Part shown: positions 19,372 through 29,495 of the stretch, piece after piece
Layout of the letters: every line of letters starts with the position of its first letter
Position numbering within the stretch: the first letter of the stretch is position 1
Source: JAHJQQ01 sp963737555
GTDB taxonomy: Bacteria > Pseudomonadota > Gammaproteobacteria > Thiohalobacterales > Thiohalobacteraceae
DNA length: 64,000 nt
Assembly: GCA_963737555.1 (NCBI GenBank)
Contig: CAVTTB010000008.1
Location: 124,001-188,000, forward strand
Reading direction: 5' to 3'
Program-made: the position numbers and the translations under genes
The notes under the pieces: generated by a model
What the model saw: only the letters and a program-made list of their open reading frames with translations
Told to the model about the DNA's origin: nothing
Database searches by the model: none

Positions 19372-20780
19372 GTGTCCGCTAAGCGTGCCCGCGCCCGCGC
19401 AATCGCCGCGCGTACCTGCGTCGGCGCCGTGCCCCCCAGATGATCGCGCGCCGCCACCGAACCTTCCAGGGTCAGCGCCGCAAACACATCCGCGGTGATC
19501 ACGGCGGAAAATGTCTGTAATTCCGCCAGCGACAATTGCGACAAATCTTTGCCCAGTTCAATGCCACGTTTGACCGCCTTGCCGACGATTTCATGCGCAT
19601 CGCGGAACGCCACATCTTTGCGCACCAGATAATCGGCCAGATCGGTGGCGGTGGAAAACCCCGCCAGGGCCGCTTCACGCAGGCGTTCACGCCGTGGCTG
19701 CACGGCCGGCATCATGTCGGCGAACACCCGCAGGCTACCCTTGACGGTGTCGATGGCATCGAACAGCGGTTCCTTGTCTTCCTGATTGTCCTTGTTGTAG
19801 GCCAGCGGCTGGCCTTTCATCAGCGTGAGCAAGGCCACCAGATGACCGTTGACGCGGCCGGTTTTGCCGCGCACCAGCTCCGGCACATCGGGATTTTTCT
19901 TCTGTGGCATGATCGAAGAACCGGTGCAGAAGCGGTCTGGCAGATCGATGAAGCCGAACTGCGCTGAGGTCCACAGGATCAGCTCTTCGGAGAAGCGCGA
20001 CAGATGCATCATCAACATCGCGGCGAAGGCGCAGAACTCGATGGCGAAGTCGCGATCGCTGACTGCATCCAGAGAGTTTTCCGCCGGCCTGTCGAAGCCG
20101 AGCAGTGCGGCGGTGTAGGCGCGATCGATCGGATACGTCGTCCCGGCCAAGGCGGCCGCGCCCAGCGGCATGACGTTCATGCGCGTGCGCAGATCGCGCA
20201 GCCGGCCGTGATCGCGGTCGAGATTCTCGAACCAGGCCAGCATGTGATGGCCAAAGGTGACCGGCATGGCGACCTGCAGATGGGTGAAGCCGGGCATGAT
20301 GCTGTCGGCCTCGCGCTCGGCCAGATCCAGCAGGCCGTGTTGCAGGCGGCGCAGCTCGGCGGCGATCAGGTCGATCTCGTCACGCAGATACAGGCGGATG
20401 TCGGTGGCGACCTGATCATTGCGCGAGCGCCCGGTGTGCAGTTTTTTGCCGGCCACGCCGATACGTTCGGTGAGCCGCGCCTCGATGTTCATGTGTACAT
20501 CTTCCAGGGCGATCGACCACTCGAATGTGCCGTTTTCGATTTCGCCGCGGATCGCGGTCAGCCCGTCGATGATGGCGGTGCATTCGGCCTCGTTCAGCAC
20601 ACCTACTTGGGTGAGCATGCGTGCGTGGGCGATGGAGCCGGCGATATCGTAGGCGTACAGGCGTTTGTCGAAGCTCACCGAGGCGGTGAAGGCCTGGACG
20701 AAGGCATCGGTGGATTCGCTGAAGCGGCCGCCCCAGAGCGTATGGCCCGTAGGTGTGCTGCCGGATTTATCGCTGGACAT
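19368..20780 (-). CDS. argH: Argininosuccinate lyase ArgH
   Basis: ArgH splits argininosuccinate into arginine and fumarate, the last step of arginine synthesis. The 470-residue length is standard. The fumarase/aspartase superfamily signature GSSIMPQKKNPDVPELVRGK is present (about 287-306), as are LWGGRFSE near the start, the SRNDQVATD segment (about 117-125) and the catalytic histidine region AGFTHLQVAMP. The ATG at 20780 gives the natural start. The stop shares the bases TTAA at 19368-19371 with that of the convergent GGDEF/EAL gene. It is divergent from algZ, about 75 bases apart. Confidence 0.97.
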   Translation of the reverse strand: MSSDKSGSTPTGHTLWGGRFSESTDAFVQAFTASVSFDKRLYAYDIAGSIAHARMLTQVGVLNEAECTAIIDGLTAIRGEIENGTFEWSIALEDVHMNIEARLTERIGVAGKKLHTGRSRNDQVATDIRLYLRDEIDLIAAELRRLQHGLLDLAEREADSIMPGFTHLQVAMPVTFGHHMLAWFENLDRDHGRLRDLRTRMNVMPLGAAALAGTTYPIDRAYTAALLGFDRPAENSLDAVSDRDFAIEFCAFAAMLMMHLSRFSEELILWTSAQFGFIDLPDRFCTGSSIMPQKKNPDVPELVRGKTGRVNGHLVALLTLMKGQPLAYNKDNQEDKEPLFDAIDTVKGSLRVFADMMPAVQPRRERLREAALAGFSTATDLADYLVRKDVAFRDAHEIVGKAVKRGIELGKDLSQLSLAELQTFSAVITADVFAALTLEGSVAARDHLGGTAPTQVRAAIARARARLADT

Positions 20781-20855
20781 GGTCGGTTCCGTCTATCTAA
20801 TGATGTGCGTGGCGGCCAAGTATAACCAAATACCTGCTTGTACAAGGACAAAGGA

Positions 20856-21981
20856 ATGTCGAAACTGCACCCAATGACTGAGACACGCGTACGCTCCAAC
20901 GCGACAGCGGCCCTCGCCGAGGGCTTCTTCCTGCCGAATTTTTGCGCCATCCGCCTGGTGTTCGCGGTGGTGGTGGTGGCCGAGTTGCTGGCCTTCATCC
21001 TGGTGCTGGCCGCGCCCTGGCCTGATATCAAAGGGGGCGGCGACAAATGGAGCGAACTGGGCCTGGTGTCGCTGTTCGTGCAATGGGTGGCGCTGGTCAG
21101 TGCCGGCGTACTGTGCGCGCTACGGCCTTGGCTGATGCGCATGAGCACCGTGGCGGCGACCTTGGTGAGCTATCTGTCGCTGCTGTTGGTGACGGTCGCG
21201 ATCAGCGAACTCACTTTCCGCCTGGCGGATCGCCTGGATCTCCTCCAGCCGTTACCGGACCACGGCGGATTTCTGCTGCGCAATCTCGCTATCAGCGCGC
21301 TGTTGAGCGGCATGGTGCTGCGCTATTTCTATGTGCGCCATCAATGGGCGGAACAAGTGACGGCCGAGGCGCAAGCCCGCGTCCAGGCCTTGCAGGCGCG
21401 CATCCGGCCGCATTTCCTGTTCAATAGTTTGAACACCATCGCCGCGCTGACCGCCAGCAATCCGCGTCTGGCCGAAGATGTCGTGCAGGATCTCGCCGAG
21501 CTGTTCCGCGTGACCATGCGCGACATGCGTGAACGCGTGACCCTGGAACAGGAAATAAATTTCACGCGCAGTTATCTGCGCATCGAGACCCAGCGTCTGG
21601 GTGATCGCCTGCACGTGGATTGGACACTGAAGAATCTGCCCATGCAGGCGCCGGTGCCGGCCCTGATCCTGCAGCCGTTGGTCGAAAACGCGGTGTATCA
21701 CGGCATCGAGCCGCGCGCCGGCGGCGGTCGCGTGCACATCCTCGGCACCTACAATCGCGGCGTGCTCAGGCTGGAAGTGCGCAATCCACTGCCGGAGACG
21801 GCGACCGCGAACGACAGTGCGCACGCATCCGAACGGCAATCGCATGGCGCTGGATAACATTCGCGAACGTCTGCAACTCGCCTATGGACCCGAGGCGCGT
21901 TTGGAAATGGATCAGCGTGAAGGCCTGTACCGCGTGCGCGTGTTGTTTCCGCTGTCCGATGTAGGGACAACACCGACATGA
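20856..21981 (+). CDS. algZ: Sensor histidine kinase AlgZ/LytS type (one frame break)
   Basis: A membrane kinase of the LytS/AlgZ class that pairs with the LytTR regulator downstream. Four or so TM helices fill about residues 15-140. A HisKA-type 5TM-linked kinase domain follows, with the phospho-acceptor region RIRPHFLFNSLN (His about 186), and an ATPase N-box LVENAVYHGIEPRA. The frame breaks near 21826. The expected G-box helix then reads GNRMALDNIRERLQLAYGP in another frame and ends with TGA at 21979-21981, overlapping algR as ATGA. ATG 20856 has AAAGGA upstream. The arrangement argH, algZ, algR, hemC is that of Pseudomonas and relatives. Confidence 0.87.
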
Positions 21982-22703
21982 AGGTGCTGCTGGTCGATGA
22001 TGAAACGCTGGCACGGGAACGCCTGCGGCGGCTGCTGGCAGAGGTTCCCGATTGCGAAGTGTGTGGCGAGGCCGCTGATGGTCAATCGGCGTTGCACGGC
22101 TGCGAGCAACTCCAGCCCGATGTGGTGTTGATGGACATCCGCATGCCCGGCATGGATGGCCTGGAGGCGGCCCGGCATCTGGCCGGGCTCGCCGACCCGC
22201 CGGCGGTGATTTTTACCACCGCTTTCGGCGATCACGCCCTCGAAGCCTTCGAGGCCTGCGCCGTCGATTATCTATTGAAACCGATACGCGCCGAGCGCCT
22301 CGCCGCCGCATTGGGCAATGCGCGACGCCTGACGCGTGCCCAGGCCGCGCAGTTGGGCAGCGACACCGGCGGTGTGCGCAGCCATATCTGCGTGCGCGTG
22401 CGCGGCAATCTGCAATTGATACCGGTCAGTGATATCCGCTTTTTCCGCGCCGACCATAAATACGTCACCGTGCGCACCGGCGATGCCGAATATCTGATCG
22501 AGGAGCCGCTGAAAGACTTGGAAGATGAGTTCACGGCGCGGTTCCTGCGCATCCACCGCAATGCCCTGGTGGCAGCGGACTTCATCGTCGGGCTGGAAAA
22601 GGACGCCGCGGGCCAGTGCGTGGTGGTGCTCGGCGGCATCGACGAGCGTCTGGAAGTCAGCCGCCGCCATCAGCCCGAGGTGCGCGCGCGGTTGAAGGCG
22701 TAG
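21978..22703 (+). CDS. algR: LytTR-family response regulator AlgR
   Basis: A 241-residue regulator. The receiver domain (about 1-120) has Asp7/Asp8 (LLVDDE), phosphoacceptor Asp53 (VVLMDIRMP), Thr in FTTAF and Lys in YLLKPI. The LytTR DNA-binding domain (about 140-240) shows HICVRVRGNLQLIPVSDIRF and FLRIHRNALVA. AlgR controls surface properties and virulence in Pseudomonas; here the targets are not known. The overlap with algZ (ATGA) supports them as a two-component pair. Confidence 0.93.
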   Translation: MKVLLVDDETLARERLRRLLAEVPDCEVCGEAADGQSALHGCEQLQPDVVLMDIRMPGMDGLEAARHLAGLADPPAVIFTTAFGDHALEAFEACAVDYLLKPIRAERLAAALGNARRLTRAQAAQLGSDTGGVRSHICVRVRGNLQLIPVSDIRFFRADHKYVTVRTGDAEYLIEEPLKDLEDEFTARFLRIHRNALVAADFIVGLEKDAAGQCVVVLGGIDERLEVSRRHQPEVRARLKA

Positions 22704-22791
22704 GCCGGGGTCGGTATCCTCGCAGCCTGCATCCAGTTGGCCGTATCTATAACTGGACGCCCCCACAACGGTCATCACGGTACTGCCCACC

Positions 22792-23725
22792 ATGTCGTCA
22801 GCTGTCTTGCGTATCGCCACCCGTAAAAGCGCCCTCGCCTTGTGGCAGGCCGAGCATGTCCGCCAGGGTCTGCAATTGCACAACCCCGGCTTACAGGTCG
22901 AACTGGTCAGCATGACCACCCGCGGCGATCAAATTCTCGACAGCCCGTTGGCCAAAGTCGGCGGCAAGGGCCTGTTCGTCAAGGAACTGGAACAGGCCAT
23001 GCTGGAAGACCGCGCCGACATCGCGGTGCATTCCATGAAAGACGTGCCGGTGGAGTTGCCCGACGGCTTGGAACTGGCCGTGATCCTCGAACGCGAGGAC
23101 CCGCGCGACGCCTTCGTCGCGAATAACTTCGCCACGCTCGACGACTTGCCGCAGGGCGCGCGCGTCGGCACGTCCAGTCTGCGCCGCCAGTGCCAATTGC
23201 GCGCGCGGCGGCCCGACCTGGTGATGAGCGATCTGCGCGGTAACGTGAATACGCGCCTGGCCAAGCTCGATCAAGGCGAATACGACGCCATCATTCTCGC
23301 CTGCGCCGGTCTCAAGCGCCTGGGTTTCGCGGCGCGCATTCGTGAGGAACTGGGCCCGGAGATTATTCTGCCGGCGATCGGCCAGGGCGCCATCGGTATC
23401 GAATGCCGCCGCGGCGACGCGGCGATTCAGGCGCTGATCGCACCGCTGGCGCATGCCACCACGACCCAGCCGTCTGCGCGCCGAACGCGCCTTCAATCAC
23501 CGTCTCAACGGCGGCTGTCAGGTGCCCATCGCGGGTTATGCGGAACTCGAACACGGTGTGATCGTGCTGCGCGGTCTGGTCGGCAGCCCGGACGGCTCGC
23601 AACTGATTCACGGTGTCATCAGCGGTCGGCCCGAGGATGCCGAGGAACTCGGTCAGGTGTTGGCCGAGGATCTGCTCAGTCGCGGTGCGGGTGCCATCCT
23701 CGACGCGCTGTACGCGGCGGACTGA
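22792..23725 (+). CDS. hemC: Porphobilinogen deaminase HemC (one frame break)
   Basis: HemC polymerises four porphobilinogens into hydroxymethylbilane. The first about 225 residues are in frame from ATG 22792 and show RIATRKSALALWQAEHV, KGLFVKELEQAM, VHSMKDVP and RVGTSSLRRQCQ. The frame breaks near 23465. The C-terminal domain continues as RLRAERAFNHRLNGGCQVPI, in which the Cys carries the dipyrromethane cofactor, and ends at 23725. The join restores the normal length of about 310 residues. It starts the haem cluster hemC-hemD-hemX-hemY. Confidence 0.94.
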
Positions 23726-23732
23726 ACGCCTA

Positions 23733-24530
23733 ATGCCTGCATCCGCCACGTCCGGCGTCTTGAGCGGTCGCGGTATTCTGGTGACGCGGCCAGCGCTGCA
23801 GGCCGACACGCTCTGCACAGCGATCGAGGCCGCCGGTGGCCGGGCGGTGCGCTTTCCCGTCATGGAAATTCGTCCGGCTGTCGATCCGCGAGTGGTGCAG
23901 GCGGGACTGGCGCGACTCGGTGATTACAACCTCGCGATCTTCGTCAGCGCCAACGCTGTGCAATTCACCCTGGAGGCCATGGCCACCAACGCCTGGCCAA
24001 CGGCCGTGAAGATCGCCGCGATTGGCGCTGCCACGGCGCGCGCCGTGACCCGGCATGGGCTGAAGGTCGATATAGCGCCAGAACGCGATTTTACCAGTGA
24101 GGCGTTGTTGGACCTGCCCGCGCTGCAGGCGGTGCGCGATCAGCGCATCCTGATTCTGCGCGGTGACGGTGGCCGGGACACCCTGCGCGATAGCTTGCGC
24201 GCGCGCGGCGCACAGGTGGACTATCTGGAAGTCTATCGTCGCGATAGCGTCACGACCGATCCGGCCGCGTTGCTGAAAGACTGGCAAAGCGGCGCAATTG
24301 ACGCCGTTTTAATCAGCAGCAGTGAAAGTTTACAGAAGCTGTTGGCGATCATTGGTACACTCGGTCTAGAGCTGCTCAATGCGACGACCCTGGTCGTCGG
24401 CAATGCACGCACACAGGAGCGCGCGCGTTCGCTGGGTGTGACCGGCGCGATCCTGGTCGCTCATGATGCGACCGATGCGGCGCTGCTCGATGCTCTGTGC
24501 ACGCATTACGCGAAAGCGCCGCCGCGATAA
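23733..24530 (+). CDS. hemD: Uroporphyrinogen-III synthase HemD
   Basis: HemD cyclises hydroxymethylbilane to uroporphyrinogen III, the branch point for haem, sirohaem and cobalamin. The 265-residue product shows the family features GRGILVTRPALQAD (about 11-24), VSANAVQFTLEAM, the central IAAIGAATARAV and the C-terminal VLISSSESLQKLL. ATG 23733 lies 7 bases after the hemC stop; a longer in-frame reading would overlap hemC and has no ribosome-binding site. It belongs to the hemC-hemY unit. Confidence 0.92.
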   Translation: MPASATSGVLSGRGILVTRPALQADTLCTAIEAAGGRAVRFPVMEIRPAVDPRVVQAGLARLGDYNLAIFVSANAVQFTLEAMATNAWPTAVKIAAIGAATARAVTRHGLKVDIAPERDFTSEALLDLPALQAVRDQRILILRGDGGRDTLRDSLRARGAQVDYLEVYRRDSVTTDPAALLKDWQSGAIDAVLISSSESLQKLLAIIGTLGLELLNATTLVVGNARTQERARSLGVTGAILVAHDATDAALLDALCTHYAKAPPR

Positions 24531-24588
24531 CGGGCGGCGACAGATTTGAAACCTGTCGTCGGCTATAGCAACGGAAGACTCCAGAATC

Positions 24589-25713
24589 ATGAGCGACGAA
24601 CAAAATTTACAGACACCCGCCGAGCTTCCGGCGCCGGTGAATGCAAGCGCCACGGAAACCGCGCCACCCCCGGTGCGCCGCTCGTTTGCCCAACCCCTCG
24701 CACTGCTCGCCTTGGCGGCGGCGATCGGTACTGCTGTCGGCGGATATTTCATCTGGCACGAAGTCCAACGACTCAATGACTGGCAGCAACAGGTGCTGGG
24801 GCAGGTCGATACGCGCACGCAAGCGCTCGACCAGCGTTTGCAGAGCTTCAAGGACCGATTGGATAACGACCTCGCCGCGAGTGAGCGCACGCGCCGCGGT
24901 ATTGATGACGAACAGCGCAAACTCGCCACCGCACAAACGGCGCTGGAGGATGCACTCGGCGTGCTGCGCGCACAGATCGGTCGCAGTCAGGACGAATGGG
25001 TGCTGGCCGAGGCGCAATACCTGCTGCGCATCGCCAATCAGCGCGCACAACTGCAACGCGACACGCTGACGGCCGCCGAGGCCTTGCGCAGCGCCGATCA
25101 GCGACTGCAGACACTCGCCGATCCCGGTTTAAATGCCGTGCGTGAACAGATCGCCCGCGAAGTTGCCGCGCTGGAAGCCGTTGCGCAGCCCGATCTCGCC
25201 GGTATTACCTTGACGCTCGACAGTCTGGCGGCACAGGTCGCGCAGTGGCCGCTCAAGGATCGACATGCACCGCGCAGTCTGGCTGCCACCGGCACGGAAA
25301 ATGTCCCTGCTGCCGCGAATGACTGGCGCAGTCGCGTGGAAGCCGTCGTGGCGAATATCTGGGAGGCGCTGCGTTCACTGGTGGTGGTGCGTCGCAACGA
25401 TGCGCCGGTCGCGCCGATGCTTGCCCCCGAGCAGGAATTTTTTCTACATGAAAATCTGCGCCTGCAATTGAACATTGCACGGCTGGCCGCTCTGCAAGGC
25501 GATACCGCCAGCTATCGGTCCAGCCTGAAGGCCGCTGTCGCCTGGGTGCAAACACATTTCGCGGACGATGCACCGACCGTGCTCGCTGCGCAGGCGGAAC
25601 TGCAACGTCTGGCAGGACTCGATGTGCATCCTGAGATGCCGGATATCAGCGCCTCGTTGCGCTTGCTGCGGCAACAGACGAACAGCACCGCTGCCGCCGG
25701 GGCCGCGCCATGA
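24589..25713 (+). CDS. hemX: HemX family inner-membrane protein
   Basis: A 374-residue protein encoded in haem operons. It has a cytoplasmic Pro-rich tail, one TM helix (about 37-57, PLALLALAAAIGTAVGGYF) and a long periplasmic coiled coil (about 60-150) followed by a helical domain. Once labelled a uroporphyrinogen methyltransferase, the HemX family has no methyltransferase motifs, and none are visible here. Its function is not settled; it may organise the haem enzymes at the membrane with HemY. It ends with ATGA shared with hemY. Confidence 0.9.
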   Translation: MSDEQNLQTPAELPAPVNASATETAPPPVRRSFAQPLALLALAAAIGTAVGGYFIWHEVQRLNDWQQQVLGQVDTRTQALDQRLQSFKDRLDNDLAASERTRRGIDDEQRKLATAQTALEDALGVLRAQIGRSQDEWVLAEAQYLLRIANQRAQLQRDTLTAAEALRSADQRLQTLADPGLNAVREQIAREVAALEAVAQPDLAGITLTLDSLAAQVAQWPLKDRHAPRSLAATGTENVPAAANDWRSRVEAVVANIWEALRSLVVVRRNDAPVAPMLAPEQEFFLHENLRLQLNIARLAALQGDTASYRSSLKAAVAWVQTHFADDAPTVLAAQAELQRLAGLDVHPEMPDISASLRLLRQQTNSTAAAGAAP

Positions 25714-26945
25714 AGTTGTTGGTCTACCTGCTGATCACGCTCACGGTCGCCGTTGTGCTGGGCCTGACGATGGTGCAGGAGCCGGGCTATGTGCTGATCG
25801 GTTACGGCGACTGGACGCTGGAGACCACCTTGTCGTTGTTGATATTCACGCTGTTCGCAGGCTTCGCGACGGTGTATCTGCTGTTGCGTTTTCTCACCGG
25901 TCTGCGTCGCGCGCCGCAGCGGTTGCGGGAATGGGAACAGAGGCGCAAGGCTGTGCGCACGCGCAACACGCTCACGCACGGACTCATCGAGCTCGCCGAA
26001 GGCAATTGGAGCGGCGCCGAAAAACGACTGCTCAAATATGCCGACGAGAGCGACACGCCGCTGCTGAATTATCTGGCCGCGGCGCGCGCTGCCCAGCAAC
26101 AGGGCGCGCATGACCGTCGCGATCAGTATCTGCGACTGGCGCATCAGGGTACGCCAGCCGCCGACATCGCCGTGGGACTCACCCAGGCTGAGTTGCAGAT
26201 TGCCCATCGGCAGATGGAGCAGGCACTCGCCACCTTGACCCGTCTGCGGGGTCTCGCACCACGGCATGCGCAGGTGTTGAAGATGCTCGCGCACCTCTAC
26301 GAGCGTCTACAGGATTGGGAGCAGTTGCGCGCCTTGCTGCCCGAGTTGCGCAAACGCAAAGTGCTGGCCGTGGAGGCCGCCGATGCATTGGAGGCGCGTT
26401 TGCACAGTGAACTGCTGGCACGCGCGGCGCGCGGTCTCGATGCGACGGTGCTGCACGGTGCCTGGGGCCATGTGCCGCGGCGGCTGACGCATAATGTCGA
26501 TCTGGTGCTGGCCTATGCGACGCAATTGCATCGTCTGGCGCAGGATGACGAGGCCGAGTCACTGTTGCGCAGTGCGTTGAAAAAGAATCTGGATGATCGA
26601 TTGGTGGATTTGTACGGCCGTCTGCAATCCAATGTGCGTCAGCAACTGGCGACGGCGGAAGGTTGGTTGCACGATCATGAGCGCAATCCAGCATTGTTGT
26701 TGGCCTTGGGCCGACTGGCCATGCGCAACAGTCTGTGGGGCAAGGCCCGCGAATACTTTGAGGCCAGCATCGGTGCGACACCGTCGGTGGAGGCCTATCA
26801 ATTGTTGGGCAGTCTCGCCGAACAGTTGAACGACAACGCGCTCATGACCTACTGCTATCGCAAGGGCATGCTGCTGGCGACCGGCGCGCAGGCGGCCTTG
26901 GTGGCGTCGTATGCGCCCGAGACAGAGACAGTGGGCAGCCTGTAG
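25710..26945 (+). CDS. hemY: HemY family TPR inner-membrane protein
   Basis: A 411-residue protein of the HemY_N family (not the protoporphyrinogen oxidase also called HemY). Two TM helices lie at about 5-22 and 42-62, with the conserved GYGDWTLETTLSLL between them. A soluble TPR-like helical domain follows (about 95-400, with SAEKRLLKYAD-like and LALGRLAMRNSLWGKAREYF repeats). It overlaps hemX by 4 bases. A role as scaffold for haem synthesis has been proposed. A palindromic repeat begins at its stop codon. Confidence 0.92.
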   Translation: MKLLVYLLITLTVAVVLGLTMVQEPGYVLIGYGDWTLETTLSLLIFTLFAGFATVYLLLRFLTGLRRAPQRLREWEQRRKAVRTRNTLTHGLIELAEGNWSGAEKRLLKYADESDTPLLNYLAAARAAQQQGAHDRRDQYLRLAHQGTPAADIAVGLTQAELQIAHRQMEQALATLTRLRGLAPRHAQVLKMLAHLYERLQDWEQLRALLPELRKRKVLAVEAADALEARLHSELLARAARGLDATVLHGAWGHVPRRLTHNVDLVLAYATQLHRLAQDDEAESLLRSALKKNLDDRLVDLYGRLQSNVRQQLATAEGWLHDHERNPALLLALGRLAMRNSLWGKAREYFEASIGATPSVEAYQLLGSLAEQLNDNALMTYCYRKGMLLATGAQAALVASYAPETETVGSL

Positions 26946-26998
26946 CCTGGGTTGAACGCAGTGAAACCCGGGTTTCGCTAACGCTCAACCCAGGCTAC
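26942..26998. repeat. REP-like palindromic element at the hemY stop
   Basis: Outer arms at 26942-26958 and 26982-26998 pair at 16 of 17 positions (GTAGCCTGGGTTGAACG with CGCTCAACCCAGGCTAC). The centre holds a perfect 14-base palindrome GAAACCCGGGTTTC (26963-26976). The element includes the hemY TAG codon (26943-26945). It lies between convergent hemY and the flavin reductase gene and may act as a transcription or mRNA boundary. Confidence 0.8.
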
Positions 26999-27022
26999 GG
27001 TTAATCATCGCCACTCCCGGTT

Positions 27023-28063
27023 TCAGCTTATCCCCGCCGCCTCGCCGCGCACGTCGGCACCAAATTCAAACGCATCCGAAAACATCTGGTCGAGCGGTAA
27101 GTCGTGCGCGATGAAACATGCGCGTGCGGCATCGCACATCGCCGGTGGACCGCTCATGTAGACGTCGTAACCGCGAAGATCAGGATAGTCGCGCGCGACC
27201 GCATCCATCACCAGACCGGTCTCGCCAGACCAATGATCGTCGACGGAAGGTTCGGACAACACCGGCGTGTAGCGGAAGTTCGGATGCTGCGCCAGCCAGC
27301 CTTGAATCAAGTCCTGCATATACAAATCCTGGCGCGTGCGTACGCCCCAGAACAGATGCAGCGGGCGCTCGATGCCAATGTAAAAGGCATGTTCCAGCAT
27401 GCCCTTGAGCGGCGCGAAGCCGGTGCCGCCGCCCATCAGTATCATCGGTCGTGGTGAGTCTTCGCGCAGGTAATAGGTGCCCAAGGGTCCCTCGATGCGC
27501 AGCATGGCCTTGGGTTTCATCTCCTCGAAGACCGTGTGTGTAAACTGTCCGCCGGGGATCAGGCGAATGTGCAGTTCGATAAAGGCATCGTCGTGGGGCG
27601 CATTGGCGATCGAGAAGGCGCGTCGCCGGCCATCCTTGAGCAGGATCTCGATATACTGCCCAGCCATGAACTGCATGCGCTCGCTGTCCGGCAGTTTCAG
27701 CCGCAGACGCATGATGTCGTGGGTTAGCACTTCAAGATCCTGTACGCGTGCGGGCAGATTCTTGATCGGAATATCGCCGGCACGGACGAGTTCGCGGGTT
27801 TCGATGACCAGATCGGTCTCCGGCCTGGCTTGGCAGACGAGAATCTTGTTAGCGGCGATATCGTACGGCTCCAAGCCCGGCGGCAGATCGCCGTCGTAGC
27901 CGATGCGACCCGCGCGCAGCGTCGCCATGCAGGTACCGCAGCGACCGACGCGGCAGCCATAGGGCAGCGTCACGCCGTGGCGCAGCGCGGCGGCGAGAAC
28001 GGTTTCGCCGGGCTCGACGCTGAACTGACGTCCGCTGGGGTGCAGATGGACTTGAAACGGCAT
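27023..28063 (-). CDS. 2Fe-2S ferredoxin-type flavin oxidoreductase (AscD/Fre-like)
   Basis: A 346-residue NAD(P)H oxidoreductase of the group annotated as CDP-6-deoxy-delta-3,4-glucoseen reductase. An N-terminal plant-type ferredoxin domain has iron ligands Cys37, Cys42, Cys45 (YGCRVGRCGTC) and Cys77. It is followed by an FAD domain with RRAFSIAN and an NAD(P) domain with GGGTGFAPLKG and the C-terminal FEFG. No sugar-modification genes are nearby, so the CDP-sugar substrate is doubtful. In several gammaproteobacteria such a gene lies near ubiD, as fre does in E. coli, and supply of reduced flavin is a plausible role. Confidence 0.85.
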   Translation of the reverse strand: MPFQVHLHPSGRQFSVEPGETVLAAALRHGVTLPYGCRVGRCGTCMATLRAGRIGYDGDLPPGLEPYDIAANKILVCQARPETDLVIETRELVRAGDIPIKNLPARVQDLEVLTHDIMRLRLKLPDSERMQFMAGQYIEILLKDGRRRAFSIANAPHDDAFIELHIRLIPGGQFTHTVFEEMKPKAMLRIEGPLGTYYLREDSPRPMILMGGGTGFAPLKGMLEHAFYIGIERPLHLFWGVRTRQDLYMQDLIQGWLAQHPNFRYTPVLSEPSVDDHWSGETGLVMDAVARDYPDLRGYDVYMSGPPAMCDAARACFIAHDLPLDQMFSDAFEFGADVRGEAAGIS

Positions 28064-28128
28064 GGATAGACTGCTGACGGAAGGATAAGGGCGGCGATTG
28101 TCGCTGATTTGGCCGGGGAGATAAACCG

Positions 28129-29033
28129 ATGAAGCCTGTGTCTATGTCCCAAACACCCCCCGTGGTGATCGTGGGGTGCGGTTATGTGGGCCAGCGTTTG
28201 GCGCGGCAGTTGCGCGCCGAAGGGTGTGCCGTGACGGGCTTGGTGCGCACGTGCGGAGTCCGTCGCTGCATTGCAGGCGCTGGGTGCCGTTACCGTGCAG
28301 GTGGACTTGGATGCTGCGGCCGAGCTGCCGGTATTTGCCGACTACGGGCACAGAACTTTATTACTTTGCCCCGCCACCTGCGGAGGGCGATACCGATCCG
28401 CGCCTGCGCCGGGTACTCGCGGCGCTCACCGCCGCTTTACCGCAGCGCATTGTGTACATCAGCACCAGCGGTGTCTATGGCGATTGCGCCGGTGCCTGGG
28501 TCGATGAGACGTATCCGCTCAATCCGAGCACACCGCGCGCGCACCGCCGCGCCGATGCCGAAGCCGCGCTGCACGCGTGGAGCGCCGCCACCGGCGTACC
28601 GGTGGTAATCCTGCGCGTGCCGGGTATTTACGGTCCCGGGAAATTGCCTTTGGAGCGGCTGCGCAAAGGTCTGCCATTGTTGTCAGAAGCGGATTCGCCG
28701 TATACCAATCGCATTCATGTCGACGATCTCATCACCGTTTGCCGTGCCGCCATGCAGCGTGGCCAACCGGGTGCAGCCTATAACGTCAGCGATGGCCAGC
28801 CCTCCAATATGACCGATTACTTCAATCGCATCGCCGACTTCACCGGCCTGCCGCGTCCACCCTTGATAAGCCGGGATGAGATCGACCAACTCAGCCCCGG
28901 CATGCGCGGCTTCATGGAAGAATCGAAACGCTTGGATAATCGGCGGATGCGTGAAGAGCTTGGCGTGGAATTGCGCTACCCGACGCTGGAGGCTGGGTTG
29001 GCGGCGTGCCTGGCGGCAACCGGATGGGACTGA
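28129..29033 (+). CDS. NAD-dependent epimerase/SDR protein (YeeZ-like), two frame breaks
   Basis: An extended short-chain dehydrogenase. The Rossmann start VVIVGCGYVGQRLARQL (GxGxxG) is in one frame from ATG 28129, which has GGGGAG 8 bases upstream. AESVAALQALGAV continues in a second frame. The rest, TELYYFAPPPAEGDTD onward, with YISTSGVYGD (Ser/Tyr region), VVILRVPGIYGPGK and NRIHVDDL, is in a third frame. The breaks lie near 28250 and 28345. Total length is about 300 residues, normal for the YeeZ group. The substrate is unknown. It is divergent from the flavin reductase, 65 bases apart. Confidence 0.82.
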
Positions 29034-29195
29034 TTGATCTGCGGTTGCGCTATACATCCGGCTTTGCAAGTTACTGACGAATGCACCATGGTCGGCGGCA
29101 GCGGCGACTGTTCAATCGAACGGCTTGAATGTCGCTACATGACTCCAGGTTACTCGCTATAGCTGAATAGCCAGCATAAATCTAAGGACGATGTT

Positions 29196-29495
29196 ATGAG
29201 TATTGCATCCCTCTCATGACAGCAGCGCTTCGCTGTGGTGGTGATGAGTGCCTCTCAGGGCTTCGCCTGGTCGGCGGGTTCACCTGTCCACACGCTGAAT
29301 GAACTGAAGGTCAACGGCCCATTTTATCAGCGCATGGTGCAAGCGCAAGAATCTGATCGCCGACATTCTCCCGCCGCCGAATACATCATCGAAGCCTAGT
29401 TGGTGAGTATGCAACGTTACAGCGCGGCGCCGGGCGAGATCACCGCCTTGGATGGACAGCTGTCACAAACTAAGGCGAAACCATATCGGATCTGA
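29196..29495 (+). pseudogene. Remnant of a chemoreceptor/Cache sensor N-terminus
   Basis: ATG 29196 has AAGGA upstream. It reads MSIASLS, then a TGA nonsense codon at 29217-29219, then in the same frame FAVVVMSASQGFAWSAGS and LNELKVNGPFYQRMVQ. The frame then shifts near 29345 to NLIADILPPP, shifts again to EYIIEA, and meets TAG at 29397-29399. The string VNGP(L/F)YQR...IADILPPPEYIIE is typical of the N-terminal sensor part of a group of methyl-accepting chemotaxis proteins. No HAMP or signalling domain follows. The mix of nonsense and frameshift changes marks true decay. The family assignment is from recall of the motif. Confidence 0.6.
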
